Assembly: GCF_001426525.1 (NCBI RefSeq) | Contig: NZ_LMEW01000014.1 | Coordinates: 17,384 to 81,383 of the forward strand | Source: Massilia sp. Root133 | GTDB taxonomy: Bacteria; Pseudomonadota; Gammaproteobacteria; Burkholderiales; Burkholderiaceae_D | Direction of reading: 5' to 3' | DNA: 64,000 nt | Shown: piece by piece, positions 1 to 11,127 of the stretch | How the letters are laid out: each line of letters begins with the position of its first letter | Position numbering within the stretch: position 1 is the stretch's first letter | The notes under the pieces: model-generated | Told to the model about the DNA's origin: nothing | The model's database searches: none | What the model saw: only the letters and a program-made list of their open reading frames with translations | Translations under genes and position numbers: made by a program

Positions 1-189
1 GGAGATGTTGGACGCGATCAGCGAGGCGCCGATGGCCCACCACGTGAGCGAGCCTTCGGCCAGGAAGTAGTCGTGCGAGGCGGAGGTGTTGGCGCTCTTC
101 TTGCGGCGGTAGACCCACAGGCCGTAGCCGGCGACGACGACGAAGTAGAACAGGAAGACAATGGTGTCCAGGCGGGAGATCAGGTTCAT
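1..189 (-). CDS. Sodium/solute symporter (SSS family), N-terminal fragment cut by window edge
   Basis: Only the first 63 codons are inside the window. The start is ATG at 189 (minus). The translation opens MNLISRLDTIVF, continues through one hydrophobic segment (about residues 9-27), a basic YRRKK stretch, and then DYFLAEGSLTWWAIGASLI. That last part is the typical end of loop 1 and start of helix 2 in SGLT-like sodium:sugar symporters of the inner membrane. The family couples Na+ influx to uptake of sugars or other small solutes; the substrate cannot be read from this fragment. The LacI-type operator and TATAAA box upstream, at 351-378, support a sugar substrate. Family assignment is fairly secure from this short stretch. 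Confidence 0.75.
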   Translation of the reverse strand, partial: MNLISRLDTIVFLFYFVVVAGYGLWVYRRKKSANTSASHDYFLAEGSLTWWAIGASLIASNIS

Positions 190-350
190 GAGCGTTGTCT
201 CGAATGACGGACAGTGCTCGAACGAAGCGCCATCCGCTGGTTGTTATATCGTCCGCCGGAGTCGGCGACGCCGACTCCGAGCTTCCAATCTACAAGAGAT
301 TATCGGAAACGCCCAGGAATTGCTATTCCAAAATATGCTTTTCGCACACT

Positions 351-378
351 TTTATAACATAGTTTGTTTGCGCAAACA
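351..378 (-). promoter_or_regulatory. LacI-type operator with overlapping promoter of the symporter gene
   Basis: Positions 365-378 read TGTTTGCGCAAACA, a perfect 14-bp palindrome with the central CG typical of LacI-family operators. On the minus strand it is followed by TATAAA (356-351), a good -10 box. TGTTTG inside the palindrome lies 16 bp upstream of that box and could act as the -35, so a bound repressor would block polymerase. The sequence resembles the xylose-type operator TGTTAGCGCTAACA known in Caulobacter and Xanthomonas. The remaining 190-350 region is the untranslated leader, where I see nothing else. Confidence 0.55.
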
Positions 379-419
379 TCGCGTCCCGCGGCGTCGAGTG
401 GCGCCGCGGGTGGACAAGA

Positions 420-2024
420 TCAGGCGACGACGAGCGCCCGGCCGCCGGACGAACGGCGCGCGGCCTCTTCCAGCTTGAACACGCTGACGAGATGGTCGAG
501 CGCCTCGGCCTGTTCGTGCAGGCTCTGGGCCGCCGTCGCCGCTTCTTCGACGAGGCCGGCGTTCTGCTGGGTGACGGTGTCCATCTGCGAGACGGCCTTG
601 TTCACCTGCTCGATGCCGGTACGCTGTTCGCGGCCGGCGTGGCTGATCTCGACCATCAGCTCGTGCATCTGCTGCACGGTCCGCAGCACTTCGCGCATCG
701 TGGCGCCGGCTTCGGAGACGAGACCCGCTCCCGCTTCGACCTGCTGGACGGAGGCGCCGATCAGCTCCTTGATTTCCTTGGCGGCGGCGGCCGAACGCTG
801 GGCCAGCGTGCGCACTTCGCCCGCCACGACGGCGAAGCCGCGGCCCTGTTCGCCGGCGCGCGCCGCTTCCACGGCCGCGTTCAGCGCGAGGATATTGGTC
901 TGGAAGGCGATGCCGTCGATGACCGCGATGATGTCGACGATCTTCTGCGATGACGCGTGGATCGATCCCATCGTGTCGACGACGCGCGCGACGGCCGTGC
1001 TGCCCTGCTGGGCGACGCCGGCCGCCGTGTCGGCGAGGGCGTTGGCCTGGTTCGCGTGTTCCGCGTTGTTGCGCACGGTCGCGGTCAGCTCTTCCATCGA
1101 GGCGGCCGTCTGCTGCAGGGCGCTGGCCTGCTGCTCGGTGCGCGAGGACAGGTCCAGGTTGCCGGCCGCGATCTGCGTGGAGGCGCTGGAGATCGTGCCG
1201 GTGGCGGCGCGCACGTTGCCGACGATGTGGGCCAGGTTGCCCTGCATCGCCTTCATCGCGGCGAGCAGGCTGGATTGGTCGCCAGGGCGGGTCTGCACGT
1301 CCATCGACAGGTCGCCGGCCGCGATGTGCTTGACGATGTCGGTCGCGTAGTCCGGCTCGCCGCCCAGGCGGCGCATCAGCCAGCGCGTGAGCAGCGTGGC
1401 GCCGGCGGCGCCCAGCAGCACGCAGCCGCAGACGAGCGACATGATCAGCACGCGCGATGCCGCATAGCGGCGCGAACCATCGAGCGCGGCGGCGCGGCCG
1501 CCTGCCGTGTAGTTGTCGACGGCCTTGTCGACGTTGGCGCGGATGGCGACGATCAGCTTGTTCGATTCGCCGCGGATCAGCGACTTGGCCAGGTCGTCGT
1601 CGTTCTGGCGCGCGGCAGCGCGGACCTTGGCGTCTTCCGCCATGTAGCGCTGCCACAGGTCGAGGAATTCCGTGTAGCTCTGCTGTTCATCCGGCGATTC
1701 GAGCAGCTTGACGTAGTCGTCCTGCATGCCCTTCAGGTCTTGCAGGTCTTGCGCGATCACCTTGTCGTACTTGTCCATCTCGGCCGGGTCGCTGGAGATG
1801 ATGTATTGCAGCTCGCGCGTGCGGATGCGCGCGACTTGCGACTTGATGTCTTCGATGACGCGGATGCCCGGCATCCAGTGCCCGGACAGGCGCAGCGAGG
1901 TGTCGTTGACCTTCGCCAGTTGATGGATCGAGATCGCGCCGACCAGCACGGTGAGGGCGAGGACGGTGGCGAATGTAATGCCCAGCTTGCTCGCCAGGCG
2001 TAAGCGGTTGAACCAGTTCATCAT
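420..2024 (-). CDS. Methyl-accepting chemotaxis protein (4HB_MCP-HAMP-MA)
   Basis: A chemoreceptor of about 534 residues. It has a short cytoplasmic N-terminus ([15 protein letters not shown]), TM1, a periplasmic four-helix-bundle type ligand domain (about 35-190), TM2, HAMP, then the coiled-coil signalling domain. The highly conserved hairpin tip [20 protein letters not shown] is intact, so coupling to CheA/CheW is expected. The C-terminus ends GGRALVVA and lacks the NWETF-like pentapeptide that tethers CheR/CheB. Two adjacent ATG codons (2024 and 2021) are possible starts. An upstream in-frame TTG at 2054 is less likely because TM1 follows directly after MNWF. No che genes are nearby, so this is a stand-alone receptor of unknown ligand. 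Confidence 0.93.
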   Translation of the reverse strand: MMNWFNRLRLASKLGITFATVLALTVLVGAISIHQLAKVNDTSLRLSGHWMPGIRVIEDIKSQVARIRTRELQYIISSDPAEMDKYDKVIAQDLQDLKGMQDDYVKLLESPDEQQSYTEFLDLWQRYMAEDAKVRAAARQNDDDLAKSLIRGESNKLIVAIRANVDKAVDNYTAGGRAAALDGSRRYAASRVLIMSLVCGCVLLGAAGATLLTRWLMRRLGGEPDYATDIVKHIAAGDLSMDVQTRPGDQSSLLAAMKAMQGNLAHIVGNVRAATGTISSASTQIAAGNLDLSSRTEQQASALQQTAASMEELTATVRNNAEHANQANALADTAAGVAQQGSTAVARVVDTMGSIHASSQKIVDIIAVIDGIAFQTNILALNAAVEAARAGEQGRGFAVVAGEVRTLAQRSAAAAKEIKELIGASVQQVEAGAGLVSEAGATMREVLRTVQQMHELMVEISHAGREQRTGIEQVNKAVSQMDTVTQQNAGLVEEAATAAQSLHEQAEALDHLVSVFKLEEAARRSSGGRALVVA

Positions 2025-2054
2025 CTGATACTCAAAAATGTTTCTGTAAGCCAA

Positions 2055-2227
2055 CTATGATAACCGACATTCAATGTTGATGTCATGCAATCTGGTTATA
2101 CGTATATTCCACAATCAAATTAGTTTGTACAAATGCTTGCTGCCCAGCGGTAACGTGTGCGGTGTTGCATGATTGACAGCCTATACTGCGTTCGTGTGTT
2201 CCGGATCCACTACCGTTCTCATGCACG
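2055..2227. promoter_or_regulatory. Divergent intergenic region between chemoreceptor and act operon
   Basis: This 173-bp relatively AT-rich gap must carry the promoters for the minus-strand chemoreceptor and the plus-strand respiratory operon. It contains TTGACA near 2173 and TATACT shortly after it. The two are too close to form one standard promoter, so no exact promoter is claimed. Confidence 0.3.
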
Positions 2228-2878
2228 ATGACGCCACCGTTCTCCCGTTCCGCAGTCCTGCTCGTCAAGCTGATCCTGCTGGGTCTGCTGGTCGGGGTCG
2301 CAACGTGGATCGCGCTGGCCCGCTGGACCATGTCGCCGCGTAACATGACCTTTGCCCCCGTCGCCCAGCCTATCCCGTTCAGCCACAAGCACCACGTGGC
2401 CGACGACGGCATCGATTGCCGCTACTGCCACACGTCCGTGGAGAACTCGGCCACGGCCGGGATGCCGTCGACGTCGGTCTGCCTCAGCTGCCATTCGCAG
2501 CTGTTCCTCGATTCGCCGCTGCTGGCCAAGCTGCACGAAAGCGCCCGCACGGGCAAGCCGCTCCACTGGGCGCGCGTGCACGACCTGCCGGACTTCGTCT
2601 ATTTCGAACACGACATCCACGTGGCCAAGGGCGTCGCCTGCATCGAGTGCCACGGGCGCGTGGACCAGATGCCCATCACGTGGCGCACGGCGTCGCTGGA
2701 GATGCAATGGTGCCTGCGCTGCCACCGCGACGCGCCCAACCATGTGCGGCCGCTGAACCAGGTGCTGTCGATGGCGCCGCAAAAGCCGCTCAGCGCGGAC
2801 GAGATCCGCCAGCTGAACCGCCTGTACCACCTGCGCGATGCCCAGGCGCTGACCAATTGCTCCACCTGCCACCGATGA
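2228..2878 (+). CDS. actA: Alternative complex III pentaheme cytochrome c subunit ActA
   Basis: A 216-residue protein with one N-terminal membrane anchor (about 10-30) and five CxxCH haem c sites: CRYCH, CLSCH, CIECH, CLRCH and CSTCH. Five haems match ActA, the multihaem subunit of alternative complex III (ACIII). ACIII is the quinol:cytochrome c/oxidase oxidoreductase that replaces cytochrome bc1. The haem domain faces the periplasm and relays electrons from the ActB/ActC core. It is the first gene of a run of overlapping genes; its TGA overlaps the ATG of actB. Paired His ligands such as SHKHH precede the first haem site, as in cytochrome c3/c7-type folds. Confidence 0.92.
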   Translation: MTPPFSRSAVLLVKLILLGLLVGVATWIALARWTMSPRNMTFAPVAQPIPFSHKHHVADDGIDCRYCHTSVENSATAGMPSTSVCLSCHSQLFLDSPLLAKLHESARTGKPLHWARVHDLPDFVYFEHDIHVAKGVACIECHGRVDQMPITWRTASLEMQWCLRCHRDAPNHVRPLNQVLSMAPQKPLSADEIRQLNRLYHLRDAQALTNCSTCHR

Positions 2879-5615
2879 AGACGCATCCTGTTTTCCCGAT
2901 CGCCCAGGACGAACCGGCACGGCGCCGCTTCCTGAAGCTGATGGCCGCATCGGCCGCGCTGGCGGGCGCCGGGTGCAGCGGGCCGCCGGGCGAAACCATC
3001 GTCCCGTACGTGACGATGCCGGAGCAGGGCGTGCCGGGCCTCCCCATGTTCTATGCCACCGCGTTCGTGCGCAACGGGCTCGCGCACGGCGTGCTCGTGG
3101 AATCGAACATGGGGCGGCCGACGAAGGTCGAGGGCAATCCGGACCACCCGGTGAGCGCGGGCGCCACCGACGTGTTCGCGCAGGCGTCCATCCTGCAGTT
3201 GTGGGACCCGGACCGCTCCCAGGCCGTGTTCCGCGGCGAGGAGATGGCGACGTGGGGCGCGTTCGAGGCCGCGCTGCAGGCACGCCGTCCCCGCTTCGAA
3301 CGGGACGGCGGCGCGGGCTTGCGCATCCTGACGGGCACCGTCACGTCGCCCACGCTGGCGGCGCAGATCGCGGCGCTGCGGCAACGGCTGCCGAACCTGC
3401 GCTGGCACGCGTGGGACCCGCTGCACGACGACGGCGCCGCGCACGCGGCGCAACTGGCGTTCGGCCGGCCGCTCGATCCGGTGTACCGGCTGGACGAGGC
3501 GCGGGTCGTGCTCGCGCTGGATGCCGATTTGTTCGGCACGCTGCCCGGCAGCCTGGCGCACGCGCGCGCGTTCACGGCGCCGCGCCGGCTGGGAGACGCG
3601 CCGGACGCGAACCGCCTGTACGTGCTGGAGGCGACGCCCACGTTGACCGGTGCCTATGCCGATGCGCGCCTCGCGCGCGCGCCGCACGAGATCGAGGCCG
3701 CGCTGATGCGCATCGCGGCCAGGCTTGGCGTGGGCGCCGACCCGGGCCGCGGCGCCGATGCGACGCTGGACCGCTGGGAGGCGGCGGTCGTGAAGGCGCT
3801 GGACGGCGCGCGCGGCGCGGCACTCGTCGTCGCCGGCCCGAACGTGAGCCCGGCCGGCCGCGCGCTTGCCCACGCGCTGACCCAGCGCCTGAACGGTCCG
3901 CTCGCCTTCATCGAGCCGGTCGAGCGCAGCCCGCTGGACCACGGCGCGTCGATCGCCGCGCTGGCCGACGACCTGCGCGCCGGCCGCGTCGACACCTTGC
4001 TGATGCTGGACGCGAATCCGGCCTACGATGCGCCCGCGGACCTCGATTTCGCCGCGCTGCTGCAGCGGGTACCGCTCGCCGCCCACCTGGGCCTGTACCG
4101 TGACGAGACCGCGCGCGCGGCCGGCTGGCACCTGCCGATGGCGCACTGCTACGAAGCGTGGAGCGATGCGCGGGCGCACGACGGCACGGCGAGCATCGTG
4201 CAACCGCTGATCGCGCCGCTGTACGGCGGCCGTTCCGCGCACGAGATCCTCGCGCTGCTGGACGGCGCCGGGACGCGCAATGGCCACGCGCTCGTGCGCG
4301 CGACGTGGGGCGGCGAGGAAGCGGCGTGGCGCGACAGCCTGCGCCGGGGCAGCGTCGCCGGGAGCGCCGCGCGTCCCGTGGCCGTGCCCGGCGTGCGTCC
4401 GCCCGGACCCATGCCCCTGCCGGCCGCGCCGCCGCTCGTCGCCCTGTTCGCGCCCGACCCGGCCGTCGACGGCGGCGCCTTCGCCAACAACGCGTGGCTG
4501 CAGGAGTTGCCGCGGCCCCTCACGTCGCTCACGTGGGACAACGCGGCGCTCATCGGCCCGGCGACGGCGCAGCGCCTCGGCCTCGCCGACGGCGCCGTCG
4601 CGCGGCTGCGCGTGGAGGGGCGGACGGTGGATGCGCCGGTGCTCGTCGTGGCGGGGCAGGCCGAGGGCGTCGTCACGCTGCCGCTGGGCTATGGCCGGCG
4701 CGCTGCGGGCGGCGTCGGGGAGGGCGTCGGCTTCGATGCGTACCGGCTGCGCACCCGCGTTTCCCTGCCCGCGCTGACGGTCGAGCGCACGGGCGGCACG
4801 CACGATCTCGTGGTCCGCCAGAAGGAAGTCGACATGCAGGGCCGCGACCCTGTGCACGTACGCGAACTGGCACGCGAGCGGCCGGAGCAGGCGTCGATGT
4901 ATCCCGAACGCGAATACAAGGACTACAAATGGGGCATGGCGATCGACCTGAATGCGTGCATCGGCTGCGCGGCATGCACGATCGCGTGCCAGGCCGAGAA
5001 CAACATCCCCGTCGTCGGCAAGGAGGAAGTGGCGCGGGGCCGCAGCATGCACTGGATCCGCGTCGACCGCTACGTGGCCGGCCCGCGCACCCTGTTCCAG
5101 CCCGTGCCGTGCATGCATTGCGAGCACGCGCCGTGCGAGGAGGTGTGCCCGGTCGGCGCCACGATGCACGACAGCGAAGGCCTCAATGTGCAGGTCTACA
5201 ACCGCTGCATCGGCACGCGCTTCTGCTCCAATAACTGCCCGTATAAAGTCCGGCGCTTCAACTTCCTGCAGTACGCGAACCAACAGGTGGAAAGCCTGAA
5301 GGCGCTGCAGAACCCGGAAGTGACCGTGCGCCGGCGCGGCGTGATGGAGAAATGCAGCTACTGCCTGCAACGGATCACCCGCGCCCGGATCGAGGCCGAG
5401 AAGGCGGGACGGCGCATCCGCGACGGCGAGATGGCGACCGCGTGCCAGGCCGTGTGCCCCACGCGCGCGATCCGCTTCGGCGACTTGAACGACCCCGCCA
5501 GCGACGTCGTCGCCGCGAAGGCGTCGCCGCTCGATTACCACCTGCTGGAAGAACTCAACACGCGCCCGCGCACGAGTTACCTGAGGCGCGTGCTGAACCC
5601 CGATCCGGAGCTGGA

Positions 5616-5619
<4 letters not shown>
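2875..5619 (+). CDS. actB: Alternative complex III iron-sulfur/molybdopterin-like subunit ActB
   Basis: The 914-residue protein fuses a molybdopterin-oxidoreductase-like half (about 1-640) to a four-cluster ferredoxin half (about 670-900), the hallmark ActB arrangement. The N-terminus has a twin-arginine-type signal ([19 protein letters not shown]), implying folded export by Tat and possible lipid attachment at the Cys. The ferredoxin half shows [44 protein letters not shown] and CSYCLQRI followed by CQAVCPT, which are ligands for several Fe-S clusters. In known ACIII the Mo-binding half carries no cofactor and acts as a scaffold. The gene starts inside the actA stop and ends overlapping actC, indicating translational coupling. 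Confidence 0.94.
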
Positions 5620-6976
<1,357 letters not shown>

Positions 6977-6980
<4 letters not shown>

Positions 6981-7513
6981 GCGGACCGGCCATGTACGGC
7001 CTGCTGGCCGAATTCCCCAGCGCGGACGCCCTGTGCGCGGCCGCGCGCCATGCGCGCGACAACGGCTACACGCGCGTGGAGGCCTACTCGCCGTTCGCGA
7101 TCGAGGGGCTGGACGACATCGTCGGCGCCGACAAGGGCTGGATCGCGCCGCTCACGCTGCTGGGCGGGATCCTCGGCGGGGCAGGGACTTACTTCCTGCA
7201 ATGGTATGCGGCCGTCGTCGACTACCCGATCAACATCGGCGGCCGGCCGCTGCACAGCTGGCCCGCGTTCATCCCGGCCACGTTCGAGATCACGATCCTC
7301 GGCGCGGCCGCGGCGGCCGTGCTCGCGATGCTCGTGCTGAACGGCTTGCCGCGGCTGTACCATCCGCTGTTCGAGGTCGAGGAATTCGAACTGGCGAGCC
7401 GCAACCGCTTCTTCCTGTGCCTGCCCGCGCGCGACCCCGTGTTCGCGCCCGGCCCGGCGCGCGACCTGCTGGAAGGGCTGCACCCGCTGCTGCTGCGCGA
7501 GGTGCCGGCATGA
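6977..7513 (+). CDS. actD: Alternative complex III membrane subunit ActD (DUF3341)
   Basis: A 178-residue protein beginning [19 protein letters not shown], with two transmembrane helices (about 56-75 and 95-118). The N-terminal part [24 protein letters not shown] is characteristic of the DUF3341 family, which is ActD of alternative complex III. It is a small structural membrane subunit without cofactors. GGAGG precedes the ATG, which overlaps the actC stop codon. The size is normal for the family. Confidence 0.9.
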
Positions 7514-8118
7514 AGCGCATTCCGCTTCTTCTGCTGTTTGCGCTGTCGTTGTGCGCCATGGCCGGCTGCGAAGGCGCGAAACAGGACATGTACGACCAGC
7601 CGCGCTATAAAACGTACGCGCCGAGCCCGCTGTTCGAGGACGGCGCGTCCGTACGGCCCCCCGTCGCCGGCACGGAGCCGCGTGCGCGGGGCGCCTTCGC
7701 CGACAGTTCCGGCGGCCGCGCGGGCACGGACCTCGTGCGGCGCGACGCGCTGGCGGAAGACGCGCAGGCGAACCCGTATCCCGTCGACATGGCCCTGCTG
7801 AAGCGCGGCCAGGACCGCTACATGATCTATTGCATGCCGTGCCACAGCCCGGCCGGCGACGGCGACGGCCTCGTCGTGCGGCGCGGCTTCCCGGCGCCGC
7901 CGACGTATCACCAGGACCGCCTGCGCAACGCGCCCGACCGCCACATCTACGACGTCATCAGGAATGGCTACGGCGTGATGGCGCCGTACGGCGACCGCGT
8001 GGAGCCTGCCGACCGCTGGGCCATCGTCGCCTTCATCCGCGCGCTGCAACTGAGCCAGCATGCGGACGCGGCGAGTCTGCCGCCGGACGTGCGCGCGCGC
8101 CTGGGAGGCCAGCCATGA
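7510..8118 (+). CDS. actE: Alternative complex III monohaem cytochrome c subunit ActE
   Basis: A 202-residue lipoprotein-type cytochrome c. The signal peptide [20 protein letters not shown] ends in a lipobox Cys at position 20, so the protein is probably anchored to the membrane on the periplasmic side. A single haem site CMPCH sits near residue 114, with a downstream GYGVMAPYGDRV segment supplying the likely Met ligand. ActE is the monohaem subunit that passes electrons onward to cytochrome c or directly to the oxidase. The start overlaps the actD stop; the stop overlaps actF. Confidence 0.9.
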   Translation: MKRIPLLLLFALSLCAMAGCEGAKQDMYDQPRYKTYAPSPLFEDGASVRPPVAGTEPRARGAFADSSGGRAGTDLVRRDALAEDAQANPYPVDMALLKRGQDRYMIYCMPCHSPAGDGDGLVVRRGFPAPPTYHQDRLRNAPDRHIYDVIRNGYGVMAPYGDRVEPADRWAIVAFIRALQLSQHADAASLPPDVRARLGGQP

Positions 8119-9122
8119 AGGCGCGCACGCTCCTGGTTCTCGCACTCGTCGCCGCGGTCGCCGGCTGGCGCCTCGACCCGCGCGCGCTGCTGGCCAGCTA
8201 TCTCGCCGCGTGGTGGTTCATCACGGGCGCGCTGCTGGGCGGTCTCGCCAACGTGTGGCTGCACCAGCTGACGGGCGGCGCGTGGGGCGAGACGATCCGC
8301 GGTCCGCTGCTGCGCGCGGCGCGCTGGCTGCCGCTCGCGTGCATCCTGTTCCTGCCGGTGCTGCTGGGCGCACCGCTGCTGTATCCGTGGCAGCACGCCG
8401 TGCAGGAGGACGCGTTCCGCCAGATGTGGCTGAGTCCCGTCTTCTTCACGATCCGCAGCGTCGGCTATCTGCTGCTGTGGACCTTGCTCGCCATCGTCGA
8501 GACGCGGGCCCGCACGCGGTCGCCATTGCGCGCGGCCCTGTGCCTGGTCGCCTACGGCTTTTCCGTGAGTCTCGCGGCCGTGGACTGGATCATGTCGCTG
8601 CAGCCCGAGTGGTACTCCAGCGTGTTCGGCTGGCTGGCGGGCACGGGCCAGATGCTGACCGGGCTCGCGCTCGCCGTACTGCTGATCGACCGCGGCGCCG
8701 CGCGCAAGCGCCTGCCCGACCTCGGCAACCTGCTGATGATGTACGTGCTGACGTGGGCGTATCTGGCCTACGTCCAGTTCCTGATCATCTGGGCCGCGGA
8801 CCTGCCGCACGAGATCGCGTGGTACCTGCGCCGCGGCGCGCCCGGCTGGCAGGCCGTCGCGTGGGTGCTCGTCGTCGGTCACTTCGCCGGGCCGCTGTGC
8901 ATCCTGCTGTCGCGCCACGCGAAGACCGCGCCCGCGCTGATGGGCGTGCTGGCCGGCGCGCTGCTGGCGGCCCACCTGCTGGATTGCTGGTGGCTCGTGC
9001 TGCCGTCCGTCGAGCACCTGACGCGGCACTGGCTGTGGCTGGCGCCGCTCGTTGCGGCCGGGTTCGGACTTGCGGCGTGGGTCGCGTTGGAACGAACGGG
9101 AAAGGAGGGCGCTCATGCCTGA
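8115..9122 (+). CDS. actF: Alternative complex III membrane subunit ActF (NrfD-like)
   Basis: A 335-residue polytopic membrane protein with about nine or ten helices, the second NrfD/PsrC-like subunit of ACIII and a distant paralogue of ActC. Recognisable stretches are SLAAVDWIMSLQPEWYSSVFG and the loop around FLIIWAADLPHEIAWYLRR. It starts in the actE stop codon (ATGA-type overlap). It ends 8 bp inside the next small gene. It appears somewhat shorter at the N-terminus than many ActF proteins, but I cannot measure that without an alignment. Confidence 0.88.
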   Translation: MKARTLLVLALVAAVAGWRLDPRALLASYLAAWWFITGALLGGLANVWLHQLTGGAWGETIRGPLLRAARWLPLACILFLPVLLGAPLLYPWQHAVQEDAFRQMWLSPVFFTIRSVGYLLLWTLLAIVETRARTRSPLRAALCLVAYGFSVSLAAVDWIMSLQPEWYSSVFGWLAGTGQMLTGLALAVLLIDRGAARKRLPDLGNLLMMYVLTWAYLAYVQFLIIWAADLPHEIAWYLRRGAPGWQAVAWVLVVGHFAGPLCILLSRHAKTAPALMGVLAGALLAAHLLDCWWLVLPSVEHLTRHWLWLAPLVAAGFGLAAWVALERTGKEGAHA

Positions 9123-9435
9123 CTACACGGGCGGCGATCTCGATCTGCGCGGCCTGCGCGTGGGCGCGTACATCATCGTGGGCGGCATCGCCTGTGCGCT
9201 CGGCGCGGCCGCGCTGATGCTGCGCGAGCAGCCGCCGGCCGCGAACACGCCGCCGCACGCATTCGCCGGCAAAGCGCCGCTGCTGCAGCCGGCTCCGCAG
9301 CCCGACCGCGCCGCCTACTTCGAGGAAAAGCGCCGCGCGACGCAGGCCTATGGCTGGGTCGACCGCGAGGCCGGCATCGCCCGGATTCCGCTGGACGAGG
9401 CCATGAAGCTGATGGCGGCGAAGGGGGCACGATGA
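9115..9435 (+). CDS. Small single-pass membrane protein of the ACIII/caa3 operon
   Basis: 106 residues. There is a cytoplasmic start MPDYTGGDLDLRGLRVG, one transmembrane helix (about 16-36), a Pro/Ala-rich linker, and a conserved-looking C-terminal segment YGWVDREAGIARIPLDEAMKLM. Similar GWVD...RIPxDxAM tails occur, from memory, in small proteins encoded next to SCO genes in oxidase operons. A role in oxidase assembly or as a small structural subunit is therefore plausible but unproven. AAAGGAGGG precedes the ATG. Both ends overlap the neighbours, so it is certainly co-translated with the complex. Confidence 0.75.
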   Translation: MPDYTGGDLDLRGLRVGAYIIVGGIACALGAAALMLREQPPAANTPPHAFAGKAPLLQPAPQPDRAAYFEEKRRATQAYGWVDREAGIARIPLDEAMKLMAAKGAR

Positions 9436-10187
9436 TCGCCGCACTCGCATTCCTGCTGATGCTTGCCTGCGGCCCGGCCGCCGCGCAGGCCCTGCAACTG
9501 CCGCCGCCCCCGGCCGCGCGCTTCGACCCCGTGCCCGGCACCCGGCTGCCGCTCGACGCCGTGCTGCGCGACGATGCCGGGCAACCGGTCCGGCTGGCCG
9601 CGTTGTTCGACCGTCCGGTGGTGCTGGTGCCCGGCTATTACACCTGTCCGAACCTGTGCAGCACCGTGTTCGAAGGCGTGCTGCAGGCGCTCGCGCTGTC
9701 CGGGCTCGCGGCCGGGGAGTACCGGCTGGTCGGCCTGTCCATCGATCCGCGCGATGGCGCCGCCGCGGCCACGGAGCGGAAGCGGGCGTATGCGGCGCTG
9801 CTGCCCGGCGGCGCGCGCGATCTCACGCTGCTGACGGGCGATGCGCAAACGCTGGCGCGGCTGGAGAGCGCCCTGGGCTACCGCACCGTGGCGGACACGG
9901 ATACGGGCGAGCTGGCCCACGCGGCCGGCTTCGTCGTGCTGGACACCGACGGCCGCATCGCGCGCGCCTTCTCCGGCGTGCGCTTCGATCCGGCCGCGCT
10001 GCGCGCCGCGATCAGGACGCCGACGCCATCGTTCGGCGAGCAGGTGCTGATGCTGTGCGCGCACTTCGCCCCCACGTCCGGCCGCCACACGACGGGTGCG
10101 CTGGCGTTCGTGCGCGCGGGCGTGCTGCTGTTGCCATTGCTGTTCCTGGGCTGGCTGTGGCGGCGGGGAGGGCGGCGTGCGTCCTGA
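9432..10187 (+). CDS. SCO1/SenC-type copper chaperone for cytochrome oxidase CuA
   Basis: 251 residues. A signal peptide (1-19) is followed by a thioredoxin-fold domain carrying the copper site CPNLC (about residues 75-79) and the matching downstream His in GELAHAAGF. These are the Cu ligands of SCO/PrrC proteins, which metallate or reduce CuA of oxidase subunit II. A C-terminal transmembrane helix followed by a basic tail (about 228-251) anchors it, an orientation different from the classic N-anchored SCO. The position between act genes and coxB fits this role. The gene overlaps both neighbours. Confidence 0.88.
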   Translation: MIAALAFLLMLACGPAAAQALQLPPPPAARFDPVPGTRLPLDAVLRDDAGQPVRLAALFDRPVVLVPGYYTCPNLCSTVFEGVLQALALSGLAAGEYRLVGLSIDPRDGAAAATERKRAYAALLPGGARDLTLLTGDAQTLARLESALGYRTVADTDTGELAHAAGFVVLDTDGRIARAFSGVRFDPAALRAAIRTPTPSFGEQVLMLCAHFAPTSGRHTTGALAFVRAGVLLLPLLFLGWLWRRGGRRAS

Positions 10188-11127
10188 ATTCCACCTGCTG
10201 CCGGCGGACGCCGCCGCATCCGCGACGCGCCTGGACAGCCTCGCCCTGTGCCTGCTGCTGCTGTGCGGTGCCGTCGCGCTGGTGCTGTTCGTGCTGATGG
10301 TCGGCTTCTCGATCCGCTACCGGGCCGGTTCCAGCGCGGATCGCACGCACGTGCCGAAGAAGGGGCTGCCCGTCGAAATCGCGTGGACCGTGATCCCGCT
10401 GCTGCTGTTCCTCGGGATCTATGCGTGGGGCGCGATCGACTACGTGAAGCTGTACCAGGCGCCCGGCAATGCGATGCCGGTGTTCGTCGTCGCGAAGCAG
10501 TGGATGTGGGAGGCGGAGCACCGCAACGGCCGCAGGGAAAAGGGCCAGCTGCACCTGCCGCTGGGCCGGCCGATCCGCATGGTGATGACGTCGCAGGACG
10601 TGATCCACAGCTTCTTCGTGCCGGACTTCCGGGTGAAGCAGGACGTGGTGCCGGGCCGCTACACGTCCATCGTGTTCACGCCCAGCCGCACGGGCGAATA
10701 CCGGCTGTACTGCGCGGAGTACTGCGGCACGGAGCACGCCATGATGCTCGGCCGGATCGTCGTCATGCAGCCGGCGGCGTTCGCGCAGTGGCTGGACGCG
10801 GGGCCGCGCCAGCCGGGCATGGCGGCGCGCGGCTACGCACTGTATCGCCGCTACGGCTGCAGCGGCTGCCACGACCCGGGTTCGAACGTGCACGCGCCCG
10901 ACCTCACGGGCCTGCTGGGCCGGCGCGTGCATCTCGCGGATGGCCGCGAGCTGACGGCCGACGAGCCGTACGTCCGCGATTCCATCCTCGTGCCCACGAA
11001 GGACGTCGTCGCGGGCTACGCGCCGATCATGCCGTCGTTCGCGGGGCAGATCGGCGAGGAAGACATCCTGGCCATCATCGAATACATCAGGGAGAGCGCG
11101 CATGACGAGCTACCTCGCGGGCGGTGA
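10177..11127 (+). CDS. coxB: Cytochrome c oxidase subunit II with fused cytochrome c domain (caa3-like)
   Basis: 316 residues from a GTG start at 10177 that has GGGAGG just upstream. Two N-terminal helices are followed by a cupredoxin domain with the binuclear CuA motif [14 protein letters not shown]-terminal cytochrome c domain follows with haem site CSGCH (about residue 229) and a distal Met in IMPSF. A fused haem c makes this a caa3-type subunit II, able to take electrons directly from ACIII. The start lies inside the SCO gene. The end overlaps coxA by 26 bp. Confidence 0.93.
   Translation: MRPEFHLLPADAAASATRLDSLALCLLLLCGAVALVLFVLMVGFSIRYRAGSSADRTHVPKKGLPVEIAWTVIPLLLFLGIYAWGAIDYVKLYQAPGNAMPVFVVAKQWMWEAEHRNGRREKGQLHLPLGRPIRMVMTSQDVIHSFFVPDFRVKQDVVPGRYTSIVFTPSRTGEYRLYCAEYCGTEHAMMLGRIVVMQPAAFAQWLDAGPRQPGMAARGYALYRRYGCSGCHDPGSNVHAPDLTGLLGRRVHLADGRELTADEPYVRDSILVPTKDVVAGYAPIMPSFAGQIGEEDILAIIEYIRESAHDELPRGR

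Noticed and set aside
2173..2190. TTGACA followed closely by TATACT as the act operon promoter
   Set aside because: The two boxes are only three bases apart, so they cannot be the -35 and -10 of the same promoter.
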